The notes below the pieces were generated by a model, which saw only the letters and a list, made by a program, of their open reading frames with translations, ran no database searches and had not been told where the DNA came from. A stretch of DNA of 64,000 nucleotides. Origin: Moniliophthora roreri (Eukaryota; Basidiomycota; Agaricomycetes; Agaricales; Marasmiaceae). How positions within the stretch are numbered: position 1 is the stretch's first letter; each line of letters begins with the position of its first letter. Both the position numbers and the translations under genes were made by a program. Of the stretch, positions 34,301-49,498 are shown one piece after another. The stretch covers positions 186,001 through 250,000 of the forward strand of contig LATX02000046.1 of the NCBI GenBank assembly GCA_001466705.2. Reading direction: 5' to 3'.

Positions 34301-35991
34301 TTGTATTCCCGTTGACGAAACCTTCGATAGGATGATGAAAGGGAGAAATGAACCACACTGCGTGTTCACGGAGTGCGGAGTTGGAGTAGGCCAAGAACTC
34401 AAATTGGCGACCGCCGAGTTCGAAACCACTCTTCAGGATCCCGCCGACTCGCTCCTCGAGGAAAGATGTCCCATCGACTGCACGATCCCACCGATATTGT
34501 AACCGGTCCTCGTCGCGAAAATCCACGCGAATGAAGTGGTGCTCGAAACCCTCGTAGCGACGAATGACACGGTTCGATTGAGTTGGATACGGCCCTTCCA
34601 ATATCATGCTGGTAGGGGCGAATGTTACGTGATAACAATCAAAGTTTCCACGCGAAAGTTTCACTTCGATGGGATTGAACTTCGACAACACATCCTCGAA
34701 ACATCGGAAGGGGTTTTCCGTTGAGGAGCGATTACGAAGTGCACGAGTGTAATCACGAAGAATACTCGAGACGTAAAAATGACCGTCTGTATGCTCTTCG
34801 CACAACTTGTGGATCCGAGGAAGTAATTCGGTGATTTCACCGGTATGAAGGAGACAATTGTAAAGGAGTGCCTCCAGCTGGAAGGCAACGGACCAGTCGA
34901 ATCTCTTGAAATTGTTGCGAAGATTATAGAGCAGCCGACCATCAAAAAGCCCGTGGCCACCGGCTATTATGTTGCTAGTCCTGGGGAGTTGTATGATCAA
35001 ACTATCTGCAAGCTCTGCAATCTTGCATAGCCTACGAAAATGATCGATCACATCATGCTCGCCTCTGTCGTATAGGACGAGGCGCAGCTTCTGGCAATAT
35101 GGCGCAATTCTTGCGTGACCTGGATTGAGGCTTCCCACACGATGTTTATACTTCCTGCTATCCTGTCTCTCGTCTCCGGTCAAGGTCCGATGAAACTCTT
35201 CGCATTCGAAAACAGGCGGTGTCAGCGTATCGAAGCAGACGTCTGAATAAAGGACCAGTGAGCTTGAAAGTGCACCAGAGAATTCGAATGTACTCACAAG
35301 CTGCAGGATCGTACCCCACGCCTATCTTCTGTATACTTGCAAAGTTGATAGCAATAGAGTAGCCAATCTCTTCGGTCATCGGGTTTCCGAGCTGGAAAGA
35401 ATGATGTCAGTAGATGAGATTCTCCGGTAAATAAGAACCGACCATGATGCGTATGAGCTTGTGGTCGTATTCAAATTTCAGCCATGCTGTACTGATCTTC
35501 GTGTAGTCATGTTGCCATTCTACGGAATACTCTCGCACACTACCAGCGCGCGGAGATTTGAAAAAGACTCCAAACTGAGCTATATCAACCCGAAGCTTAT
35601 CGTCTAATTGAAGAACCTTGTTCGCGTGTGCTTCTTCGATATCTGGGTCGACAAAAGGAGTTCGTTGAAGTGTCATGACGAGGGAATGCCATGGGGGCTC
35701 CCACTTCCTGTAGAACTTGATTTTGTTACCTCTGATCTTCAGAGGGTTTTCCTTGACCCAATCGAGGAACTTGTGCCCGATCCCAGCGTTTGGAAGGGTC
35801 AAAACTCCCGTACCATCGTTTCTGACTCCTCCAGCTAGGCTTGGATTAACCTTGACTAGGAAGTTGATTTTTCGCGCATCCGGGTCAGGTCTAGGCAGGA
35901 AATCGTCGTTGTGGAGGATGGCTTTAGAAATGATACGAGTCAACTCCCAATCATTGACGTCGTTCGGTAGGTACTTGATATTAAGGTTCAT
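31391..35991 (-). CDS. Cellular RNA-dependent RNA polymerase (QDE-1 type, RNA silencing)
   Basis: Host enzyme that makes dsRNA in RNA silencing, not viral. Multi-exon, with start MNLNIKYLPNDVNDWE at 35991 and stop at 31391..31393; roughly 1,300 residues. An RRM-like N-terminus (about 35.99-35.4 kb) leads to the large exon 35297..33915-region. The catalytic double-psi beta-barrel follows: RCTISRSPVAHPGD, MKNVVVLPSRG, KRSLASKLGGGDLDG joined to DLYDVI. The DLDGD metal-binding loop is intact and is split by an intron (32847..32792) inside its Gly codon. The C-terminus is helical and basic (GARRAANEGAKPKRKSGK). Likely partners are Dicer and Argonaute, not in this window. It shares a 346-base promoter region with CKS1. 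Confidence 0.9.
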
Positions 35992-36337
35992 GGTAGGGGT
36001 AGATGGTGAAGGTAATAGTTCAAGAGACCATTAACATGTCTTGCTGCGGGTTACTACGAAGCAATACTCGTGGCTTCAGTGACAGAACGTTATCAACGAT
36101 CCGATTTGAGTATCTGCGGAGCTTAGAAAGTAACATACGGGGTTAAACTGCAATTTTCTTTTATAACACTTGAGATGGTTGGTCTGCAGTGGTGAAAGTT
36201 CAGGGAAGTTAAAGAACGCGCCATTAATACCAACACGTGAACTCTGTGACACATTTTGTCACATACTGTAATAAGCGCGCAGCCATTTTCGTCTTTCACC
36301 ACCATCTGCACCGGAACCCTTCTTAATCGCATTAGAC
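35992..36337. promoter_or_regulatory. Divergent promoter region, RdRp / CKS1
   Basis: 346 bases between the start codons at 35991 (-) and 36338 (+). Contains CGTGA/TTTTGTCACA-like A/T-rich motifs near 36235-36260. No TATA box was fixed for either gene. Confidence 0.4.
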
Positions 36338-36791
36338 ATGGCAGAGGATAATACTAAAGATGAGCAGAAGAAGTTAGATGAAATACTCGAGAGGTACGCA
36401 TGGTCAAGCTTCCTGTATGACTGCTCACGGTTGTTCGCCAGGATCAACTACTCGGACAGATATTCAGATGATGTCTACGAATACAGACACGTCATCCTAC
36501 CCAAGCAATTGCTCAGATATATCCCGGAAAGTTATTGGGATCCGAAGTCGGGTGCCTTGCGATTGTTGGCAGAGAAGGAGTGGAGGGCAATAGGCATTCA
36601 GCAGAGTCTCGGCTGGGAGCACTATGAGATTCATGGTACGAGGAGGTCTTTATGGCATGTTCAGTGGGACCTTTAACCGAGTTCTTGTGTTTTATTCAGC
36701 TCCAGAACCACATGTGCTATTATTCCGACGTCCGAAGGATTACGTTCCACCTACTCAGCCAGCTGCGGTGCCAGGGGCAAAGAGAAAATAA
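36338..36791 (+). CDS. CKS1: Cyclin-dependent kinase regulatory subunit Cks1
   Basis: Small adaptor that binds Cdk1 and phosphorylated substrates; needed for the cell cycle and some SCF reactions. Exons 36338..36393, 36442..36635 and 36700..36791 give 113 residues. The family core is complete: [52 protein letters not shown] and [12 protein letters not shown]. The N-terminal ~20 residues are acidic/basic and the C-terminus is a short Pro-rich tail ending in KRK. The HxPEPH hinge, which governs strand-swapped dimers, is present as HAPEPH and spans intron 2. Confidence 0.95.
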
Positions 36792-37074
36792 AGGCTGCAC
36801 TCTTTTTATTGCATGTGTCACTGCTTTCTGAACGTTCTCACTTCACTCGCTACTGTACCATTTGTTGTCGCAACTCATCAATTTTATCCGCTGTAGCATT
36901 GCATTCTTATCGATCTCTATCAGCTCAGAGTCAATATGTGCATTCAGACGTTGGCCAGCTCGCCGTTTGCCCCCTCAATCCATAAGTGGAGTGATGAATC
37001 GTACAATATAATGCAAATAGACTTGAAGTCCTTTACAACACAATGCGAACCAACTTTATGTTCATCAATCTCGA

Positions 37075-40000
37075 CTAGGAAACGATCTCGACTGCACTGC
37101 TATTCAACCAAGCTTCAAGCATAGCAAACTCTTCCTCCATATAATCCTTCGTCGCCTCCTCGTTTTTAAGGCATTCCCGGCCTGCAGCCACTTGTTGATT
37201 GGATACATCCGGGCCACGCGCACTGCTTTCCTTTCGAGTGGAATAAGTGACGGGGGGAAATCCAAGCTCTCTTGAGTCATCATCTTCAGAAGAATGCGTC
37301 GAAATCTCCGAATCTGGTATGAGAGGTCTGACATCAAAGGACTGAGGATCTAAAACGGAAGCATCGAAGTCATCGGCTGCGCTAGTAGGTGGCTCTTGAC
37401 CTGAATGTAGGTGAGGTGACGAGATGAATTCTATATCATCATCATCCGATTCGCGAAGGGCGCTATGGACATCTGGTGTTGATGGTAGAAAGAGAGGTGT
37501 TCCGGCACTATTTGCCTCCTGCACGATCAATATTAGCATGCGAGAAACTAGAATGATATACAATATCGGTACCTCTTCGTTAGGCTTTTTTGGGCGTTTG
37601 ATAGGTCGAGTGTTCCGAGTTTCCTTCGCGGGAGACACTCTTCCCCTAGCATCATCTTCTGGTAAGGTTCGAATAAGAAAGTCCATATCGGGGTCATCGT
37701 AATCATCAGAACATCGCTTCCGCTTGTGAACAGCTTTGGTGAGAGGCGCGAAGAGGTCATCAGCATCGGGCAGTTCTTCATCACTGAGTTCAGCCAGTTC
37801 GCGGGATGTGTACGAGCGCTTTTCGCTGTCGTTGACCTGGGAGAATTCGATATTGAAATCGGGTATGGGTTTTTTCTTGCGGTGCATGAGATTCTGTGTG
37901 CGGGGTGGGGAGTTTAGCTTTAGACGATGTCCTTGGGGTAGTTTCAAGTTATTTTCGACGTTCGTGTTCTTATGCAACACCTCCAAGTCTTGTAGCGTTC
38001 GATCAGGTTTGGCATTAGGCTTCTTGTTGGGTTTTACGGGAACTAGTTTTGGTCTGGAGATATTTGAGGCATGAGCAGCGAGAACAATGTGGGTAGTGGA
38101 TAAATGTGTCGGGGGTTTCTGGGTGGCGGAGGTGTGAGTTTTCGATGATCTAGCAGGAGGTTTCGGTAATCCTTCTCGACAGCTAGGATTCGTCAGTTAG
38201 CAATCAAGCGACTCATGTAAGACCCGACTCACCATAGATGACGACAGGTCTTCTTGGCCTTGCAAGGATGGTTGCAACTATAGTTCATCAGGGCAAGCAG
38301 CGGGAGAAGATAGGCGGGTCACAAACCGATAATTTCCATTTGGGAGTTTCTCCGGCTCTGGTGACCACGCACTTTTCAAGCCTTGATCCTTCAATTGCAG
38401 TGTTCGGTCCTCCTTTGCCGAAACTACAGTTACTTCCAACTTGGATTTAGTTAGGTCTCGGACGGGAATCGTTGCTGCTTTCGGTGGAATCTCTTCGCCA
38501 TTCTCATCGATACCTTCCATGCTGAACAGCTCGGGGCAATTCTCCAGACCCTCTAGTTCAATATCCTGAAAGTAAACAGGCATGAGTATCGTGGGTGTCA
38601 AAGAATCTTTTTCCAAACCATTGGACTGGGTGGCTTAGTGACTCTAGTCGGATACTCGTTGGACGCGACATTGGGCCTGTACGAGCGTGATACCGTGACA
38701 CCAGCGTACGCTTCCTGCCAGGTAGGGTGAAGTAAGTACTAGTTGAAATGCAGGGCAGTCATGCTTCACCGATGTGATATAGACAATGATGGATTGGCTA
38801 GGCTTCTCCAGAGCAACTTCGATTTCAAAAGTTTTCTCTTCCTTCAATGCTTTGGTCCTGATGAAGATTTGTCAAACAGCTGAGGCTATTGCTGGCCGGC
38901 CACTTACGGAATGCGACGGAAGTCAATGTACTCGAAATCTGACGTCAGAGTGAATACAGCCGTCATGTTGGAGCTGCGTGTTTTCTGCTTCCCTTTGGAC
39001 GATGCGGAGGCGCTCTCTGAGTTGATAACCTTACAACTTATGCTCAGCTCTACCTCCACAGCACTTCGGCCCCCGTGTGTTCGCACACCCTGCTCCAGTA
39101 TTCTTAGCGAATACAGAGGGAGCTCGTGAGCAGCAGCAAGTAAACTGAGTCCAAAGGGAGGTTTTCGATTGAGAAGCTATCGGGTATTCGTCAGCATTAT
39201 GAGCACGAAGCATCCCAAATCATACGGTTTCAATCCTTAACGCGTCTTGCTTGCGTAAAATTTCAAGTGAAGTGATTCCATGCTCTGCCAGGACCTGTGG
39301 CATGAAATCTTCAGATCTGAGGTGAGTTCCTTGGGAGTATCAACGTTACTTTGATCCTATTCCAAATGCATTCAGCCGCAGTGAGGTGCATCACGGAGGT
39401 TCACTTACGATTTCTCTCCGATGGATTCGAGCTGTCTTAGCACAACTGGCCTATCTTCCCAGGCCTTGGCCGAGAAACAGCGTAGCCTGTGCAAGAGATT
39501 CAGGATATGGGTCTCGGCTGTCGGATACTGACTTACAGCTCTAACCCACACTTTAGCTGCGCTCCACGCTTCCGAGTAATTGCAACCTCGACAACAGCTA
39601 GATGAGCAGTTTTAGAAGACTTAACGATGGACTTTCATGTCTCAGCCTACCACGGGCGATGCGAGGAAGGTGCCGAAAAACGTTGAAAGCTTCGAGGTGC
39701 ATTTGACTATCACCAGATTTGTATTCTGGATCGTTTAGTGAAATCCCACCCAAGACAGCCTGAGACAATGATAAGTACTTGAGTGGAAAGCCCGTAAAGA
39801 GTCATACCTGGATGAGAATGAAAATCTTATCGGAGGTCTTTTCAAGCTTCTTCACCTCGAAGCGTATGTCATTGTGTTTCCGAAGGCTGTTAAACGCCTG
39901 CGAACAGTCAATCAGTGATCACGGGTATACTCGGATCTGGAACTGACCGATCTCTCAGAGCTTCTCAGCTTTGAATCGGCTAGCCTGAAAGATATGAACA

Positions 40001-43000
40001 AGTATTACCTTCCAAAACGCAGGAGGGACTTACTCTTGCGCTGCTGATATTGCTTCCAGCTAGGGAAATCAGTCTGAATTTACAGGCTCATGCAGGAACT
40101 TCATACCACAGTGCGCATGCTGACATGCTCAGGGAGTGCCAGAATGGAGCACATCTGCTCTAGTAATGAGTAATCGACTAACAAAATAAACGGGTGCCCA
40201 CCGTAGTTTGACGGATATAAAACTGGATTCAAAATTGTCAGTGGGCATAGTCCAATAGTACAAGGCTAAGCCAACCTTGCTCATGATATCACCATATTCA
40301 GTACTCCGTAGAGCGCTGGGTTTGTCCTCATCAACCTTGCCAATTAACTCTGATTCTCGTAGGCTGCCCACGCTCTGAGTAACAATTTCGTCCACTCGCT
40401 CTTCCCAGGATTGATTTTCGTCTTTGTTCATAGAGTAATGCCTTGGGTTCCTTTGGATTCTTCGATATAGGAAAGAGCTCTTCAGCCAACCTTTTGCTGA
40501 CGAGATATCAGTAATAGTCCCGAGCCCGATCTCGGAGTTCAGGTGTTCAGGAAGGTTGTTATGCAGCGAGCTTTCGACGACAGTTTGTCCTTGAACCAGA
40601 GCTCGATACTTGTGCTCCAACTCGTTCTCGCATAAAATGACAGCGACACCTTCCTTGTCTATGGCAGGGTTCAATCAGCGGACAGAGCGTGGATACCTTG
40701 CTCAATGAACATTACCGAATTGAGGTCGGCCCTAGAAGAATCTCGATATAAGATATCGAGGTGAATGGTCAGGGCCTGTAGCACTTACAGCACGACCCAA
40801 CATTTGCATCACATCTAGATCCGAATACTCAACGACAGCATTATTTTGGAAAGTATGAACTCCTCTAATGACGACGGTGTGGGCAGCTGAAAGAGCTTTA
40901 ACACAACTGCCTGAGGCGTGTCGACTATCGGAGACTCACGTAAGTTTACACCCACTGCGAGGGTCTGAAGAATCGACGTCAAATGAATGGAGCAGATATA
41001 ACCCAGGGCGAAGACGGACCGACGTTGCAACCACAATGCGTAATATCTTGTTCATGTAGAGATCTTCGACCGCTCGCCGATCATCCAAGGTCATACCAGC
41101 ATGATGCACCCCTATTCCATAGCCAGCCAAATCTAAGCGAGGCAACCGTCAGGAGAGTCATTTCGGTAGCCACCAGAGCAAGTACCTGCAAGACGTTTGT
41201 CGTTGAAAACGCGGTCAATTCTGCAACAGTAGGTCAGAGACTTGCCAACGTTAATCCACATACCCACCTTGCTGGCCGATTCCAAGGTAAAGACTTCCTG
41301 TGCTGCTGGGCTTCGGTATAGTCTTTGACCAGGTGTTCTGCTGTGGTGAATACCCCTGCCGAGCGCTATCATGAGAGTCTGAAGTACCAGAAGTCTGACA
41401 AATACCTTTCCGGGTGGAAACAAATACTAGAATGGGTTTTCCAACGGAATAAGTCTGCAATGCACCGAAGAGCCTTTTGTCCAAGGACTTCGCAAATACA
41501 AAGTCGTTCTGACCCTTCGGCCGATGAATTCCAATCACATGGCGAGTGAGTTTGCACGGCCGAAACTCTTCCCCAAACTGTGAATTTTGTGTCTTTGAGT
41601 GATGAGTCGAAGATTACTTGTTCTAACTGACCTGGAACACCTTTGCGCAACCATTAGAACGCCCGTTCGATCCGATCCAAGCGGCGACATCCTCTATGTT
41701 GGGTACCGTCGCGGAAACGACCACGAAACGAACTGATGACCCTCGGAGTTTCATTCGCGACACCACGACCTCAAGAGTGCTTCCCCTAGATTCGTTGAGG
41801 ATGTGCACCTGAACATATACCAGTATGTAAGCTACTCAGCTATGCGAGCAAAAACGGCAAACCTCGTCCACGAGAAAGAGCTGTATAAAGGACAAGATTT
41901 GACTGTGATCCCCCCAGTTCCTGGTCAGGCTATCCCATTTCTCACCCTAATGCAGAATGTCAGAGGTTTAAGTTGATAGAGTGCAGTAGGTCCGTACAGT
42001 AGTTACACTGTAAGACCATCAGTGAGCTGCGCAAGAGGGTAAGAGCAACGAGACCTACATGATCGTTGCACTTTTCGCGTCACCCCAAACACCTTTTCCA
42101 AAGTGTATGGTGTCACCGGTCAGCTCGCAGCCTGCGGATCCTCCTAGTAATTAGCGATCTATAACTCGGGTATCCAAGACAAAGACGCCCACATTTGATT
42201 CCCAATGGGTCAAATTTAGTGGCCCAGTCTCGATATCGTTCGCCGCACAGTGCCTATGTCAGGCTCAGCGTTACAGCAATTTTCAAAGGTAAATCAAGCG
42301 AACCTTGGTCGGGGCTATGTAAACCGCTTTCAGACGATGTCCACTGTTTTTAGCTTCCATAAGCATCCTGATGATAGCGAGCTCGAACAACACCGTTTTC
42401 CCGCTTCCAGTGGGAGCTAATAAAACCTGTCAGCAACATAGAGAGACATTGCGCAGAGTACATACCACTGACAACCTGACGGATGCAAATCATCAGCGCA
42501 GCTTATGCGAGCAAAGTCGTCAAAACATACCAAGTTTTCCGTCGAGCTCAGCAACTATGATCAAAATGGCCGTGAGAGATAGAAAAACGAAAAAATCTTG
42601 AGCGCTCACAGTATCGAAACAGGACGACTGCACCGCGTTGAAGACGCCAAATTTGAAAAGTGCACGATAAATATCAGCTAAAATCAGTTCGAGGTAAGTT
42701 GTCCTCACGGGCAGGAGTAAGGACTTGGACTGACGTAGCTCGGAGACAGGCTTGAGTTTGATTCTTCCAGGTCCAAGGGGCGCTTCATCCTCCACGGGCG
42801 ACTGATCTCTGGTCCTTTGCGATCGTGATGTAGCTTCTATTGGCGGTCCTTGGCCGCTGAAGGATGTTGACTGTCGCGCAAAAGAGTTTTGATTTCGCAT
42901 CGTAGCTCGAGTAGTGAGTTGATGAGACCTATGAGGGAGTTTCGCAACTTGGTTAAAGTGGAATCGAGCGCGTGTCGCTGCATCAAGTCAGTAAGGAAGA

Positions 43001-43438
43001 GATAATGGTATGGAAGAAAACCGACGCTCAAAGGGTTGTTGTGTTTGAGAAGACACCTGTGAAGGTGCGTATTGGGAGAGGCTCAAACTGTCTTGAAAGG
43101 AGGATGGCTGGCTAGAGTATGGGTACTGGTATTCAGAATGATGTTGCGGATGCTGGAACGATTGCTGGCTGAAGTTTGCCTGACGAGATGTAAACCTTTC
43201 GGGAGGGCATGGGGACGAATTCACTGCAGATTTTGATTAGCTGTACACCTGAGAAATTGAGCATATACGCACTGATTTCGTCCGAGCACGGTCCTCCTTG
43301 GTCGTACATCTCAATCTCGTCCTCGTAGTATTGAGGCATATTCGGGGCCATCGACTGCGCGTACATGGCATCGTTTCCAGCATATTGCCCTTCATCCAAG
43401 TCATCATAGTAATCTCCCTCAGTGTCGTGAGAGTTCAT
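37075..43438 (-). CDS. MER3: Meiotic DNA helicase MER3/HFM1 (Ski2-like, Sec63 domain)
   Basis: 3'-5' helicase that promotes meiotic crossovers (ZMM group). Minus strand, many short exons, about 1,500 residues. Start MNSHDTEGDYYDDLDE at 43438, with a low-complexity Gln/Ser/Tyr N-terminus. The helicase core: FKFGVFNAVQSSCFD; Walker A APTGSGKT (about 42.4 kb); DE then VH of the DEVH box, divided by an intron (about 41.87/41.80 kb); VVVSATVPNIEDVAAW. The Sec63-like region spans about 40.6-38.3 kb. Near the C-terminus a zinc motif reads CNHPCKAKKTCRHLCCREGL (about 38.28-38.16 kb), the conserved HFM1 element. The tail (37.9-37.1 kb) is acidic and Ser-rich. Stop 37075..37077. Convergent with CKS1. 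Expected to be expressed mainly in meiosis; no regulatory motif was identified. Confidence 0.88.
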
Positions 43439-43658
43439 GACACCGACGAAGCCGGGCTAAGAAATGATGAGGGCAGAAGGTAGGCGCGTCTCGTCACATG
43501 TGACTGACGCGACTGTCAGTTACGACGGTGTATTCTACTTTAGTGAGTTCCTACAGTTCGTGTGGTTATATTAGCTACAGTGCATACGGCAAATGAGAGT
43601 AGAGAAATGATGTGCAAGAGGAAAAAGAAATGATGAAAATCAAAAGTCCCAAAGATGT

Positions 43659-46389
<2,731 letters not shown>

Positions 46390-46838
46390 GGTCGACAGTG
46401 GCACAGAGATGGTGGTAAGGAAGCAAGCAATATTTTCGACTCAGGCGCCGGATCCTCGGCACCGACACGCGCTTGAGACGATTACCATCTCAATGTTCGA
46501 CATTCTGCTCATCTCTAGAGTGCGTACAAAGACCGAGATAAAAAAAGTAGGATTATCACTGTGCTCGGAGCCGCGTTCGCGTCGGTGAACAATCTACACC
46601 AGCGTGTAGCCACAATAAGATCTATGGTATAAGGAATATCTCGAAAATCGCGTAAATAATGGTATCTAGGTACCCTGAGCAGCCTTCGCAGATGATATAT
46701 CGATGAACAGGAGCTGATGACTAGTGAAGCCTAGTGAAGTCGCGAAGGCGAAAACCAGTGGGAAAAATGTACTCCCGGGTCCGGCGAATATGGCTTTACA
46801 ATTCTTTTCGTTCCCTCAAGGTCACCAGGCCTACGGTC
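46390..46838. promoter_or_regulatory. Divergent promoter region, cullin / SSADH
   Basis: 449 bases between CUL1 (-) and the chosen SSADH start (+). An in-frame ATG of the SSADH frame at 46767 extends into this region, so the promoter may be shorter. No TATA box was fixed. Confidence 0.4.
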
Positions 46839-49094
46839 ATGCTGCAGCTTAGGTTTCCTTCGTTCTCCCTTCTTCTCAGAGTACAAATCATCTCTTCACC
46901 CCTCCGGAACTCGAAATTTTACAGAATGGCCAGCTCTCAGGCGTCCGCAGTTTGTGGTGGTTTGCACTTCTCAATCTGTATCGCAGGCTGAAGCTCTGTG
47001 TCACTCTAGTTTGGCCTCAAAGATTCGAGCTTGATTAAGACACAAGGCTTCATTAATGGAAAGTGGAGAGACGCGAAAGATGGAGGGAGAATTGTGGTCA
47101 CTAGTGAGTTCTGCGATGATTGAGTTGTATGTCAGCTGTGCTCACGGACCATCAGATCCCGCAACAAACGAGGAGTTAGGCACTGTACCAGAGATGGGCC
47201 TGGCAGAGACGAAAGAGGCTATTGATGCAGCAGCAAAAGCATTCGCTACTTGGAGCAAAACCACCGCCAAAGTGAGCAATTTCACGTTCGAGAAAGCAGT
47301 GAAGATCAATTAAGATTTTTTGACAGGAACGGCATGATATTCTCCTCAAGTTCTTTGCTCTAATGAAAGAGCATGACGACGACTTGGCTAGGATTATTGT
47401 CCGTTCTTTCCTCTTACTTAGCTCGACTACACTAACAGCGGCACAGACTCTGGAAAACGGAAAACCACTGGCAGAAGCAAAGGTCTGTCTGTACCACGCT
47501 CTTCATGACGTCATCACTGAAGTGTAACAGGGCGAAAATGCCTACAGCTCTTCGTTCATGGAGGTGGGCGTATGATTTCGAGTTCTCTGAGATTTCGACT
47601 GAACGACACACAGTGGTTTGGTTAGTCAAGGTCTGGACTAATTTTCTCCATCACCACTGACATCGCCATGAAATAGCCGAAGAAGCTGTTCGGACTTACG
47701 GAGGTATGACTATTACTAGTGTACACTTCAACTCAAACTGACCTCGTTCACAGAACAGATTCCTTCTGCATTCACCAATTGCCGAAACGTGGTGATCAAG
47801 CAACCAGTCGGTGAGTCGATTTGGTTGTGACAGAAACCTCCGTTCTCAATTCCTTTACTAGGCGTTGTGTAAGCTCGCTTTTCTGAGCCTTGTCCCACAG
47901 CTGCTCACGCACAAGACAGATCTATTCTTACTCCTTGGAACTTCCCATCGGCTATGATTACCCGCAAATTAGGTGCAGCACTTGCTGCTGGATGTACCGC
48001 TGTTGTCAAGCCTCCTCCCGAAACACCCTTCTCCGCACTTGCTCTTGCTGAACTTGGACGACGAGCCGGTGTTCCCGACGGCGTTATCAATATAGTCACC
48101 ACTCAGAAGAACGTCATGGAAGTCGGCAAAGAAATGTGTGAGAGTAAGATCGTAAGAAAGGTCACTTTCACAGGTTCGACGCCTGTTGCGAAGCTTCTCA
48201 CTGGTATGGCCGCAAGCACACTGAAAAAGTAGGAATTCTCCCTCTTTTCTGGGCCGCGAACTCACGCTAATTGTGTCAGGGTATCAATGGAAGCCGGAGG
48301 CAACGCGCCATTCATCGTTTTCGATGACTGTAACATGGACGAGGCTGTCGCCGGTACGTTATCTCTTTCATGTTCGTTGATCGAATACCAATTAGCTTCC
48401 TCGTAGCTGCCGCCATCTGCAAATTCCGCGGAAGTGGACAGACCTGCATATGCGCTAACCGAATTTACGTCCAGTCCTCGATTTACGCCGAATTCGCTTC
48501 CCGACTTGCAGAGAAGGTTGCTACATTCAATATTGGAAATGGTCTAGACAAGGATACGTGCGTACTTTTCACCCAGTGACTTAGCTGCCAGTCACACCTT
48601 ACTGTAGGACTCACGGCCCTCTGATCCACACGCGAGCCGTCGAGAAAGTATCCAGGCATGTCGAAGATGCTATCTCCAAAGGTGCTCAAGTACTTGTTGG
48701 TGGCAAACGACACGGAGGCGACGACAGTTCTTTCTTCCTTCCCACCGTTCTCTCCGACGTACCTGCTAATGCACTCATCAACTCTGAGGAGACATTCGGC
48801 CCTCTCGCTGCCATTGTCAAGTTTGAGACCGAAGAGGAGGTGATCAAGATGGCCAATTCTACCGATGTTGGACTTGCAGGATACTTCTTCTCGAGAGACG
48901 TCGGTAGAGTCTGGAGAATTGCGGAAGCATTGGAAGTTGGGATGGTCGGTGCAAACACTGGCTTGATCAGCCAGGCCGTGATTCCTTTCGGTGGTATCAA
49001 GGAGAGTGGTCTTGGGCGTGAGGGTGGACCTCATGGTATTGATGAGTATCTGAATGAGAAAATAATTGTGTTTGGAGGTTTGAGCAAGGTGTAA
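46839..49094 (+). CDS. Succinate-semialdehyde dehydrogenase (ALDH superfamily)
   Basis: NAD(P)-dependent oxidation of succinate semialdehyde to succinate, last step of the GABA shunt. Many short exons, about 500 residues in the mature part. Family landmarks: [79 protein letters not shown], the general-base Glu in [12 protein letters not shown], the nucleophile in [12 protein letters not shown], and [13 protein letters not shown]. The ending [16 protein letters not shown] is characteristic of the SSADH branch. Reading from 46839 gives [16 protein letters not shown]..., an Arg/Ser/Leu-rich presequence-like leader. The in-frame MASSQASA at 46926 would give a leaderless form. The exon after MASSQASA begins FGLKDSSL. 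Confidence 0.9.
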
Positions 49095-49498
49095 CGGCGA
49101 TTTTGCGGTGGACTGTGTACAGGACAATCATATGATGTACTAGTATTTATTCCCGTCAGTGTATTAGTATCTCAACCGTTCATCAACTGCAACCTTTTCG
49201 AGGTTCTCCAGTATTCAGTCCCGAAGCCTGACATGCACTCCTTGAAGTTCTTCCTGTTATCGCAACCTCGAAAGCAGTCAAGGTATTCCAAGCCGATGCC
49301 CAATGAATCAATTGCAAGAGAATTTGACAGTTTTGGTGTCAAATTTAGGTACATGAACCCAAGTCGGTATTCTCTTAATACTTAAGGTTGACTGGGTCAG
49401 TACTCGCTTCTGACTGTGAAGGTCTCCATCAAAAGGTGTGACGTAAACTCCGATGGCGGACAATAACGACAACAGCAACTCATTTCTCATAAAAACGC
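49095..49498. other. Intergenic, SSADH 3' side and protease promoter
   Basis: 404 bases. Nothing beyond the expected UTRs and promoter was recognised. Confidence 0.5.

Noticed and set aside
31391..35991. Endogenous viral polymerase
   Set aside because: The DLDGD barrel motif, many spliceosomal introns and an RRM-like N-terminus identify the cellular QDE-1 family.
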